The notes under the pieces were generated by a model. That model saw only the letters and a list, made by a program, of their open reading frames with translations. It had not been told where the DNA came from and did not search any database. This document shows, piece by piece, positions 1 to 5,696 of a stretch of 39,416 nt of DNA (position 1 is the stretch's first letter; every line of letters begins with the position of its first letter). Origin of the DNA: Clostridia bacterium (lineage in GTDB: Bacteria > Bacillota > Clostridia > Christensenellales > Aristaeellaceae); contig JAFSNT010000270.1 in assembly GCA_017443295.1 (NCBI GenBank), positions 1-39,416 of the forward strand, read 5' to 3'. Both the position numbers and the translations under genes were made by a program.

Positions 1-20
1 CAAAACTTGACGGCCTTGTG

Positions 21-145
21 CTTCTGGCCCGGCCGCCTTTGGCGGCCAACCCGGATGCGAAGCATCCGGGGAAAGCCAGGGAATAATCCCTTAGGAAAAA
101 GCGAGCTTTTTCCCTGGGATTTTCCCGGCTTTCTTGGGCCAGAAG
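21..145. repeat. Cloverleaf-like array of perfect hairpins
   Basis: A gene-free stretch built from nested inverted repeats. A perfect 10-bp outer stem (21-30 with 136-145) encloses a 7-bp hairpin (31-37/41-47, loop TTT), a 9-bp hairpin (50-58/62-70, loop GAA) and a long third arm whose base is 72-77/127-132 and whose tip is a perfect 9-bp hairpin (94-102/105-113). The structure could form in DNA or RNA on either strand. No coding potential or known RNA family was recognised. It may be a dispersed intergenic repeat of this genome or a structured RNA. Confidence 0.7.
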
Positions 146-160
146 CCATCAAACTTTCGT

Positions 161-276
161 AAACCCCAGCGCCGCAGGCGGCGCTTGTTCGATATATTCT
201 TGCAAGCTGCTTCGCCAAGTGAGGGTCCAGGGAGATCATCTCCCTGGTCGGGGGTTTGGGGGCGGAGCGCCCCCAA
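161..276. repeat. Second hairpin array, adjacent to the first
   Basis: An outer stem AAACCCC/GGGGTTT (161-167/251-257) encloses an 8-bp hairpin (168-175/178-185) and a perfect 10-bp hairpin (227-236/238-247). A further 9-bp hairpin (256-264/268-276, loop GAG) follows directly and shares two bases with the outer stem, so the two are alternative or coaxial structures. Together with the array at 21-145 it fills nearly all the space before the promoter of the GGDEF gene. No gene is visible here. Confidence 0.65.
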
Positions 277-340
277 CGGTTCCCCTACAAATCCCTATTT
301 CTCATGCATACTTGAGCCGTGAGAAAAGATTTTTTTCAGG

Positions 341-369
341 TGGACACAGGCCGTGTCTTATGCTATAAT
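341..369 (+). promoter_or_regulatory. Promoter of the FIST-GGDEF gene
   Basis: TGGACA (341-346) and a perfect TATAAT (364-369) are separated by 17 bp. The predicted transcript start near 376 excludes an in-frame start at 353 and supports the ATG at 431. Confidence 0.75.
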
Positions 370-430
370 GGCTTTAATTGGAACGCGGCATGTGCATACC
401 ATCGACGGCCTTGAAGGAATGGGGTTTTTT

Positions 431-2197
431 ATGAAACAGATGCTGGTGGAAATCAACCGCGGCGCTCCGGCGGCAGGTCAGCTGACGGATATCCTGAAAG
501 AATACCAAACGGGGAAATACAAAACGATTCTGTTCCACATTTTCAGCGGCATCGCCGACGAAGCGGGCCTGGTTCAGCTCGCCCGGGAAATTGAGCAGTT
601 TTTTGGAACAAAGCTCATCGCTGGCACCATGTCGGCGGGGGAAATCAAGGACGGCCGGATGATCGAGCCGGGCGTCCTGGTCAGCGCCATTTTGTTTGAG
701 CGCTCGGATATTTCCATCCTGCGCATCGACGGCGTGAAGGGAAACGAAATCGCCATCGGCAAGCGGGTGCGGGAAGCGTTGGACGCTGTGCCCGACCTGA
801 AAGCCGCCGAGCTGATGTTCCCCGGCACGGAAGCGGACACGGAGCATATGTACGCCGAAATCAGCCGCTGCCGGAAGGATATCGACATTTTCGGCGGCTA
901 TCCCGGCGGGCACAGGCTCAATTCCCCCGAGCATTTCATTTTCGACGGCACCGGGGCTATGTATGACACCATGCTGGTGATCACCTACGCCGGGAAAGAC
1001 CTGCATTTTGACATGGACAAGTCCATCGGCTGGATCTCCTTAGGCATGCCCTTCAAGGTGACCCGGGCGGAGGGCAAGCACCTGATCGAGCTGGACGGCA
1101 AGCCCGCCGCCGAGGTGTACGAAAAGTTTTTGCAGATCGACCGGAAAAAGCACAACAACGCCGAGGAAGCCTTCGAGTTTCCCTTAATGGCGGTGCAGAA
1201 CGGGGAAGAGCGCCTGCGCAGCGTGGTGCATATCGAGGAGGACGGCTCCTTCTGGCTTCACGGGTTCGTGAAAGAGGGCATGAACATCCACCTCACCTAC
1301 GGCGACCCCACCAACATCGTCAGCATCGTGAACGAACGCCTGGAAGCCATGCGCGGGTTCAAGCCCCAGGTGATTCTGCTTTATTCCTGCGTGGTGCGGA
1401 AAACCTTCTGGGAGGACTTCGTGGACATGGAAATGAAGCCCTTCGCCAACCTGTGCAGCACCTGCGGCTTCCATACCTGGGGCGAGATCCTGCGCAACAG
1501 CCGCACCGGCGAGTTGGACGAAAACAACATCACCCTGCTCTCCATCGGCATGCGGGAGGGCGACGCCCCGGCGGAGGACCTGCCCGAAGTGAAGGTGGAC
1601 GATACCGTGCTGCAAGGGCAGGCGTCCGTTCTCCGGCGCTTGACCCGGCTGGTTTCCACCACCATGGAGGAGCTGCAAAAGGCCCACAGCCGCCTGACCT
1701 ATTTGGCCGAGCGGGACGCCCTGACCGGCATCTACAACCGGGGCAAAATCGAGCATTTGATCGACAAAGCCCTCAGGAGCGGCGGCACCGCGTCTCTGGT
1801 GATGGTGGATTTGGACTTCTTTAAGCGCGTCAACGACCGCAACGGCCACGACATCGGCGACAGCGTCCTGCGCGAGATCGCCGCAATCTTTCAGGATTCC
1901 GTGCGGGGCTATCCCGGCGCGCAGATCGGCCGCTGGGGCGGCGAGGAATTTTTTATCCTGCTTCCCCAGGTGGACGAAGAAAAGGCCGTGGCCTTCGCCG
2001 AAGCCCTGCGCCGCACCGTGGACGAACACGTTTTCCCCGCCGTGGGCCATCTGACCATCAGCCAGGGCGTGATCACCGTCCACAACTATCAGGAGCAAAA
2101 GCGCGTCTATATCCAGGTGGACGACGCCCTGTACAAAGCGAAAGAAGCCGGGCGCAACCGCGTGGAGCAGGCCCCGTCCCTATTCGGAGGAAAATAA
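431..2197 (+). CDS. FIST sensory domain - GGDEF diguanylate cyclase
   Basis: A predicted cytoplasmic diguanylate cyclase that would make cyclic di-GMP from two GTP in response to a small ligand bound by its FIST domain. The protein has 588 residues from the ATG at 431; the GGAATGGGG just upstream is a fair ribosome binding site, and an earlier in-frame start at 353 lies before the likely transcript start. Roughly residues 10-370 form FIST_N and FIST_C (note GTMSAGEI in the N-terminal part). A helical linker follows, then the GGDEF domain, which begins DALTGIYNR and carries the metal-binding VDLDFF stretch and an intact active-site GGEEF at residues 503-507. No RxxD inhibitory site precedes GGEEF. 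There is no membrane segment or signal peptide, so sensing should be intracellular. FIST ligands are thought to be small molecules such as amino acids; the ligand here is unknown. The gene stands alone and converges on rplL. Confidence 0.9.
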   Translation: MKQMLVEINRGAPAAGQLTDILKEYQTGKYKTILFHIFSGIADEAGLVQLAREIEQFFGTKLIAGTMSAGEIKDGRMIEPGVLVSAILFERSDISILRIDGVKGNEIAIGKRVREALDAVPDLKAAELMFPGTEADTEHMYAEISRCRKDIDIFGGYPGGHRLNSPEHFIFDGTGAMYDTMLVITYAGKDLHFDMDKSIGWISLGMPFKVTRAEGKHLIELDGKPAAEVYEKFLQIDRKKHNNAEEAFEFPLMAVQNGEERLRSVVHIEEDGSFWLHGFVKEGMNIHLTYGDPTNIVSIVNERLEAMRGFKPQVILLYSCVVRKTFWEDFVDMEMKPFANLCSTCGFHTWGEILRNSRTGELDENNITLLSIGMREGDAPAEDLPEVKVDDTVLQGQASVLRRLTRLVSTTMEELQKAHSRLTYLAERDALTGIYNRGKIEHLIDKALRSGGTASLVMVDLDFFKRVNDRNGHDIGDSVLREIAAIFQDSVRGYPGAQIGRWGGEEFFILLPQVDEEKAVAFAEALRRTVDEHVFPAVGHLTISQGVITVHNYQEQKRVYIQVDDALYKAKEAGRNRVEQAPSLFGGK

Positions 2198-2201
2198 AAC
2201 A

Positions 2202-2232
2202 AAAACCGCCGCGCGAAACGCGCGGCAGTTTT
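2202..2232. terminator. Bidirectional terminator between the GGDEF gene and rplL
   Basis: A perfect 8-bp GC stem (2208-2215/2219-2226, loop AAA) is flanked by an A-run on the left and a TTTT on the right. The longer T-run is on the minus strand, so it mainly ends the rplJL transcript, but it can serve both converging genes. Confidence 0.85.
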
Positions 2233-2246
2233 CATAAGGAAATGAA

Positions 2247-2615
2247 TTACTTCACTTCGACCTTGGCGCCGACGGCGGCGAAGGCTTCCTTCACCTTTTC
2301 GGCTTCTTCCTTGGAAACGCCTTCCTTCAGAGCCTTGGGCAGGTTTTCCACGAAATCCTTGGCTTCCTTGAGGCCCAGGCCGCTTACGACTTCGCGCACA
2401 GCCTTGATGACCTTGATCTTTTCGGAGCCGGCATCCACCAGGATGGCGTCGAATTCGGTCTGCTCTTCAGCGGGGGCGGCAGCGGCAGCGGGAGCGCCAC
2501 CGGCAACGGCGATAGCGCCGGTCACGCCGAATTTTTCTTTCAGCGCTTCAACCAGTTCGTTGACTTCCATGAGAGACATTTTCTCAATGGCTTCGATGAT
2601 TTCCTGAACGGACAT
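2247..2615 (-). CDS. rplL: 50S ribosomal protein L7/L12
   Basis: Ribosomal stalk protein L7/L12, which recruits translation factors to the large subunit. It has 122 residues from the ATG at 2615; GGAGG lies 7 bases upstream of it, which makes this start better than an in-frame ATG five codons earlier that overlaps the ribosome binding site. The N-terminal dimerisation helices (residues ~1-35), an Ala/Pro-rich hinge (~40-55) and the conserved C-terminal domain ([21 protein letters not shown]) are all present, and the length is normal for the family. It is the second gene of the rplJ-rplL operon, 68 bases after rplJ. Usually rpoB follows; here an opposing gene does. Confidence 0.98.
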   Translation of the reverse strand: MSVQEIIEAIEKMSLMEVNELVEALKEKFGVTGAIAVAGGAPAAAAAPAEEQTEFDAILVDAGSEKIKVIKAVREVVSGLGLKEAKDFVENLPKALKEGVSKEEAEKVKEAFAAVGAKVEVK

Positions 2616-2683
2616 TTTATTTTCCTCCATTTTTTATGCGGTCGTTTGAGTGTTTTTACGCGGCGGTCAGGCCGCATTGCGGT

Positions 2684-3184
2684 TTAGGCGGCTTCCTTCT
2701 TTTCGGCGATTTCGCCCAGAACGGCCACCAGGGAAGACACGGGACTCATCAGGCAGCCAACCAGGGTCGCCATGAGTTCGTCCTTGCCGGGCATCTTGGA
2801 CAGCTTGACCATGGTCTTTTCGTCCGCGGCCTTGTTTTCAAAGATACCACCGGTGATCTTCAGGGATTCCAGCTTGTTCTTTTCGATGAACTGGGCCACA
2901 GCCTTGGGGCCGGACACAGGATCCTTCTTGCTGAAAACGAACGCGTTGGGGCCGTTCAGCAGATCGTCCATGCCTTCGATGCCCACCTGCTCCAGGGCCA
3001 GCTTCACCAGCCGGTTCTTGAACACGCAGTAATCCACATCGTTTTCACGGCACTGGCGGCGCAGGTTCGTATCCTGTTCCACGGTGAGGCCGGAGTAAGC
3101 CACGACGGTCACGGATTCGGCGTTTTTCAGCTTTTCCACGATCTGGGCTACCTTTTCCACCTTCATGTCACGGTTCTTGCTCAT
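2684..3184 (-). CDS. rplJ: 50S ribosomal protein L10
   Basis: Ribosomal protein L10, the base of the stalk that anchors L7/L12 dimers on 23S rRNA. It has 166 residues and begins at the ATG at 3184, preceded by GAGGAGGTG at a spacing of about 9. The frame stays open upstream as far as 3661, but that part covers the leader, the promoter and the divergent tRNA gene and cannot be coding. The N-terminal half holds the typical VVAYSGLTV and FKNRLVKLAL stretches, and the C-terminal helix that binds L7/L12 is present. L10 with L7/L12 commonly represses this operon by binding the leader. Confidence 0.98.
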   Translation of the reverse strand: MSKNRDMKVEKVAQIVEKLKNAESVTVVAYSGLTVEQDTNLRRQCRENDVDYCVFKNRLVKLALEQVGIEGMDDLLNGPNAFVFSKKDPVSGPKAVAQFIEKNKLESLKITGGIFENKAADEKTMVKLSKMPGKDELMATLVGCLMSPVSSLVAVLGEIAEKKEAA

Positions 3185-3346
3185 TTTTCGATTACACCTC
3201 CTCAATGGCTCGGAATAAAAGAAAACCCTTGCGCCAACGCAAGGGAGAGCATACAAAATACTTTCCGTTGCGCCTCGGCTGGCGGAACTGCGTCCCTTAC
3301 GCGCTTTCGCGCACCGGCTGTCTCTGGCACAGGCTCTTTTAAAGCC
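3185..3346 (-). ncRNA. L10 leader of the rplJ-rplL mRNA
   Basis: About 160 bases of untranslated leader lie between the promoter and rplJ, with several GC-rich self-complementary parts. Position and size fit the ribosomal protein L10 leader of Firmicutes, in which the L10-L12 complex binds its own mRNA. The class is assigned by context and by the attenuator hairpin at its 3' end, not by a covariance search. Confidence 0.7.
3214..3245 (-). terminator. Attenuator hairpin in the L10 leader
   Basis: On the minus strand a perfect 8-bp stem (3238-3245/3226-3233, four-base loop) is followed by TTTTCTTTTATT, about 30 bases before the rplJ start. This is an intrinsic terminator inside the leader, so the operon is probably controlled by transcription attenuation. 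Confidence 0.75.
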
Positions 3347-3353
3347 GTGGAGT

Positions 3354-3382
3354 ATATTACCACAATTTATTCCGCCTGTCAA
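3354..3382 (-). promoter_or_regulatory. Promoter of rplJ-rplL
   Basis: On the minus strand TTGACA (3382-3377), a 17-bp spacer and TAATAT (3359-3354). It is divergent from the tRNA-Leu promoter about 25 bp away. Confidence 0.85.
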
Positions 3383-3404
3383 CACCCGATTTTGAAAAAA
3401 TTGC

Positions 3405-3433
3405 TTGACTTCCGGCAAAACCGCCGTTATAAT
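3405..3433 (+). promoter_or_regulatory. Promoter of tRNA-Leu(UAA)
   Basis: TTGACT (3405-3410), a 17-bp spacer and TATAAT (3428-3433), ending 10 bases before the tRNA. Confidence 0.85.
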
Positions 3434-3443
3434 ATGAACCGTC

Positions 3444-3529
3444 GCGAGTGTGTTGGAATAGGCAGACAACCGAGACTTAAAATCTTGTGCCCTCTGGGCG
3501 TGCGGGTTCGACCCCCGCCACTCGCACCA
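3444..3529 (+). tRNA. tRNA-Leu(UAA)
   Basis: A class II tRNA of 86 bases with acceptor arms GCGAGTG/CACTCGC, a long variable arm, the T-loop GTTCGAC and an encoded CCA. The anticodon stem CGAGA/TCTTG encloses the loop CTTAAAA, giving anticodon TAA for leucine. It has its own promoter and terminator. Confidence 0.95.
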
Positions 3530-3536
3530 AATAGAA

Positions 3537-3562
3537 AGCCGCCAGAAATGGTGGCTTTTTTT
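3537..3562 (+). terminator. Terminator after tRNA-Leu(UAA)
   Basis: The stem AGCCGCC/GGTGGCT (3537-3543/3550-3556) is followed by a run of seven T. In the other direction it can also stop hicAB transcription, though the minus-strand T-tract is weaker. Confidence 0.85.
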
Positions 3563-3573
3563 CGGAAAGGCGG

Positions 3574-3972
3574 TCATTGCAGGCCTAACTTGACGGTCAG
3601 TGCTTCCTGAAGGGTCTGGGAAAAGTTCACGTTGGCGGCTTCGGCTGCGGTGTTCAGCCATTGGGGGATCGAAAGCGTTTTCTTTACCGCCATGTTGGAA
3701 ATCTTTTTGCGGTATGCCGTGGTGTCCGCCAGGATCAGCGTCACGAGCGCTCCCGGTTCTTCTGGATGAATATTGTTCAAGGGGCTTGGCGCGGGAATTT
3801 CCTTTTTATCGTCCTCCATCACCACCAGCATCAGGTTGAGCACATCTTCCCCCATTTCCAGCGCTTCCACAAGATTTTCCCCGCTGGTGAAGCAGTTCTC
3901 TATATCGGGGAAAGTTACCATAAAACCCGGTTCATCCGGCGCGATGATCGCTGGAAAACAATACTTTGCCAT
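3574..3972 (-). CDS. hicB: HicB-family antitoxin
   Basis: Antitoxin of a type II HicAB pair; it would bind and neutralise HicA and repress the operon. It has 132 residues, starting at the ATG at 3972 with AAGGAGG about 9 bases upstream. Residues 1-75 are the HicB-type partial RNase H-like fold (GFMVTFPDIENCFTSGENL, then a helix LVEALEMGEDVLNLML). Residues ~95-130 (KKTLSIPQWLNTAAEAAN and following) look like a ribbon-helix-helix DNA-binding segment. It follows hicA by 34 bases. The toxin-first order is the common one for hicAB. Confidence 0.9.
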   Translation of the reverse strand: MAKYCFPAIIAPDEPGFMVTFPDIENCFTSGENLVEALEMGEDVLNLMLVVMEDDKKEIPAPSPLNNIHPEEPGALVTLILADTTAYRKKISNMAVKKTLSIPQWLNTAAEAANVNFSQTLQEALTVKLGLQ

Positions 3973-4006
3973 ATTCTGTGTCCTCCTTCTGTCTCTCAGG
4001 CTTCCC

Positions 4007-4192
4007 TTATTTCAGTCCTGCCTGCTTGTTCACCGCTTTTTCTATTCCTTTTCCTATCTCCTGCGTGTCATGCCTCGGCACGGGAAACTTTTGTTTGGTA
4101 ATGGGGCTGTACCATATTTCATGGTTGCCGCCCTCGTCCACTTTCCAGCATCCTGCTGCCCGAAGCTGCCGTTTCTTTTCTGCCCACCTCAA
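4007..4192 (-). CDS. hicA: HicA-family mRNA interferase toxin (TTG start)
   Basis: A small toxin of 61 residues with the double-stranded-RNA-binding-like HicA fold; it would cleave mRNA when HicB is lost. The conserved histidine sits in GGNHEIWY (residue 24), followed by the KFPVPRH strand and the C-terminal helix ending NKQAGLK, a typical HicA ending. The start is taken as TTG at 4192, because GGAGG lies 7 bases upstream and the nearest upstream in-frame ATG overlaps the -10 box of the promoter and so precedes the transcript start. A weak TTG start would keep toxin synthesis low relative to HicB. The reading frame is intact. Confidence 0.88.
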   Translation of the reverse strand: MRWAEKKRQLRAAGCWKVDEGGNHEIWYSPITKQKFPVPRHDTQEIGKGIEKAVNKQAGLK

Positions 4193-4214
4193 ACTTTTCC
4201 CTCCTTGCTTTTGC

Positions 4215-4243
4215 ATTATACTACGTAATATTACGTGTGTCAA
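4215..4243 (-). promoter_or_regulatory. hicAB promoter with palindromic operator
   Basis: On the minus strand TTGACA (4243-4238), a 17-bp spacer and TATAAT (4220-4215): both boxes match consensus. The spacer holds a perfect 14-bp palindrome ACGTAATATTACGT (4223-4236). A dimeric HicB ribbon-helix-helix domain bound there would block RNA polymerase, which fits autorepression of toxin-antitoxin operons. Confidence 0.85.
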
Positions 4244-4335
4244 GCGGAAGCAGCTAATATCCGTCTGTCCGTAAATTGCCCCCGTAAAATACCCGTAAAT
4301 TGATCGTTGAATCGGTTTTTTTGTTGAAAAAGTTG

Positions 4336-4364
4336 TTGACATACAAGGGTTTCCGTGGTAAAAT
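4336..4364 (+). promoter_or_regulatory. Promoter of rplU-prp-rpmA
   Basis: TTGACA (4336-4341), 17 bp, TAAAAT (4359-4364). It diverges from the hicAB promoter. Confidence 0.85.
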
Positions 4365-4370
4365 TATTCG

Positions 4371-4460
4371 GTAAGCCGCTCGGGCGGGGCCTTTAAACGC
4401 GCGCAAGCGCTGCCCCATGGCGATAGCGCCACCCTTTCCCTCCGCGGAAGCCCGGCGAGT
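4371..4460 (+). ncRNA. Probable L21 leader RNA
   Basis: The untranslated leader of rplU contains a hairpin TGGCG/CGCCA, a GGGGC/GCCCC pairing and a possible closing stem between CGGGC (4381-4385) and GCCCG (4450-4454). It ends just before the ribosome binding site. Position and size fit the L21 leader of Firmicutes; the family was not confirmed by a search. Confidence 0.55.
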
Positions 4461-4481
4461 AATAAAAGGAGGTGCTGCTGA

Positions 4482-4787
4482 ATGTACGCGATTATTGCGA
4501 CTGGCGGCAAACAGTACCGTGTGTCCGAGGGTGACACCATCTACATCGAAAAGCTCGAAAACGAAGTGGGCGACGTCGTTTCCTTCCCCGTCCTGATGCT
4601 CTCCGGCGAAACCATCGAAGTGGGTTCCCCCTTCGTCACCGGCGCCAGCGTCACCGGCAAGATCGTTCGTCACGGCAAGGGCGAAAAGATCAGGATCCTG
4701 AAGTACAAGAGCAAGAAGAACTACCGCCGCAAGGCTGGCCACCGTCAGCCCTTCACCCAGGTGGAAATCACCGGCATCAACGCCTGA
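4482..4787 (+). CDS. rplU: 50S ribosomal protein L21
   Basis: Ribosomal protein L21, a 23S rRNA-binding protein of the large subunit, full length at 101 residues. The N-terminus [14 protein letters not shown] and the C-terminal [18 protein letters not shown] are family hallmarks. The ATG is preceded by AAGGAGGTG. It is the first gene of the conserved rplU-prp-rpmA operon; prp begins four bases after its stop. Confidence 0.98.
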   Translation: MYAIIATGGKQYRVSEGDTIYIEKLENEVGDVVSFPVLMLSGETIEVGSPFVTGASVTGKIVRHGKGEKIRILKYKSKKNYRRKAGHRQPFTQVEITGINA

Positions 4788-4791
4788 TTTC

Positions 4792-5103
4792 ATGATCCGC
4801 GTCACGCTGCACTGGAAGGGCGATCTGATCACCGGGTTTGAGAGCAGAGGCCATGCGGATTACGCGGAGGAAGGCAGCGATATCGTCTGCGCCGCCGTTT
4901 CCATCCTCACCACCACCTGCGCAAACGCCTTGGAATCCGTGGCGGGGCTTGAGCCGAAGGTGAAAGTATCCCCCGGAAAAATGATCCTTACCCTGCCGGA
5001 GGGCAGCGGCCACGACGCCCAAGTGATCCTGAAAACCATGCGCCAGGGTCTAAGCGATCTTAAGGACGCCTATCCTGACTATCTTCTTCTCAAAGAAAAC
5101 TAA
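4792..5103 (+). CDS. prp: Ribosomal-processing cysteine protease Prp
   Basis: A 103-residue cysteine protease that removes the N-terminal extension of ribosomal protein L27 in Firmicutes and relatives. The catalytic histidine is in GHADYAEEGSD (His21) and the catalytic cysteine in IVCAAVS (Cys33), both in the usual places. It lies between rplU and rpmA, four bases after rplU, with no strong ribosome binding site of its own, so it is probably translationally coupled to rplU. The substrate is the next gene: L27 here carries the matching extension. Confidence 0.95.
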   Translation: MIRVTLHWKGDLITGFESRGHADYAEEGSDIVCAAVSILTTTCANALESVAGLEPKVKVSPGKMILTLPEGSGHDAQVILKTMRQGLSDLKDAYPDYLLLKEN

Positions 5104-5121
5104 GCATTGGAGGAAACAATC

Positions 5122-5421
5122 ATGTTGAAGCTTAATCTTCAGCTTTTCGCCCATAAAAAAGGTATGGGTTCCACCCGGAACGGCCGTGACAGCGAAAGCA
5201 AGCGCCTTGGGCCCAAGCGCGCCGACGGTCAGTTCGTCCTGGCTGGCAACATCCTGGTTCGCCAGCGCGGCACCAAGATCCTGCCCGGCCTGAACGTGGG
5301 CATCGGCAAGGATGACACCCTGTTCGCCAAGGCGGACGGCGTGATGAAGTTTGAACGCAAGGGCAAGTTCAAGAAACAGGTCAGCGTTCATCCCGTTGCC
5401 GCTGAAACCGTCGCCCAGTAA
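5122..5421 (+). CDS. rpmA: 50S ribosomal protein L27 with cleavable N-terminal extension
   Basis: Ribosomal protein L27, whose mature N-terminus reaches toward the peptidyl transferase centre. It has 99 residues from the ATG at 5122; GGAGG lies 8 bases upstream, and an in-frame TTG at 5107 overlaps that site and is not used. The N-terminus [14 protein letters not shown] is the Prp processing motif, with cleavage expected after the Phe (compare LQFFA in Staphylococcus). The conserved body ([26 protein letters not shown]) follows. obg, which often comes next in this operon, is absent; a terminator ends the unit. Confidence 0.97.
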   Translation: MLKLNLQLFAHKKGMGSTRNGRDSESKRLGPKRADGQFVLAGNILVRQRGTKILPGLNVGIGKDDTLFAKADGVMKFERKGKFKKQVSVHPVAAETVAQ

Positions 5422-5432
5422 TTGAGGGTGGT

Positions 5433-5472
5433 AAAAAGGGCCGCTTCGCTATAAAACGCGAAGGGCCTTTTT
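5433..5472 (+). terminator. Terminator of the rplU operon
   Basis: A long hairpin flanked by AAAAA and TTTTT (arms about 5433-5449 and 5458-5472, with one internal mismatch), 11 bases after rpmA. Confidence 0.85.
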
Positions 5473-5525
5473 CTGTACATTGTGTTCGCCCGTGTTGGCT
5501 GGAACAAACCGCGAAGCCCAGAAAT

Positions 5526-5634
5526 TGTAGGGGCGGATAATATCGGCCCGCCCCGCGCAACATGATTGGTTTGTTGATTCTTCAAACGTTCGTAATATCC
5601 GGCAGTTGCGGGCGGATATTATCCGCCCTTACGG
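5526..5634. repeat. Short element bounded by inverted GGGCGGATAATATC repeats
   Basis: The left end (5526-5554) and the right end (5610-5634) carry the same core GGGCGGATAATATC in opposite orientation. Each is itself a partial palindrome, and the right copy, GGGCGGATATTATCCGCCC, is almost perfect. The 109-bp unit with a unique middle looks like a miniature inverted-repeat element. A weak promoter-like pair (TTGTTG 5571-5576, 16 bp, TAATAT 5593-5598) inside it could drive the next gene. Confidence 0.55.
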
Positions 5635-5696
5635 CCGTCTATCCTGCAATGTGCATAAACCATGCTCGACATTTACCGATAGGAAGGGAAAAACGT

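Noticed and set aside
353-430. Upstream start for the FIST-GGDEF protein
   Set aside because: The TATAAT box at 364-369 lies inside this stretch, so it precedes the transcript start.
3185-3661. N-terminal extension of L10 in the open frame
   Set aside because: It covers the L10 leader, both promoters and tRNA-Leu; the ATG at 3184 has a strong ribosome binding site and the family N-terminus.
4193-4342. Longer HicA starting at an upstream codon
   Set aside because: It would be translated from bases lying within and upstream of the promoter.
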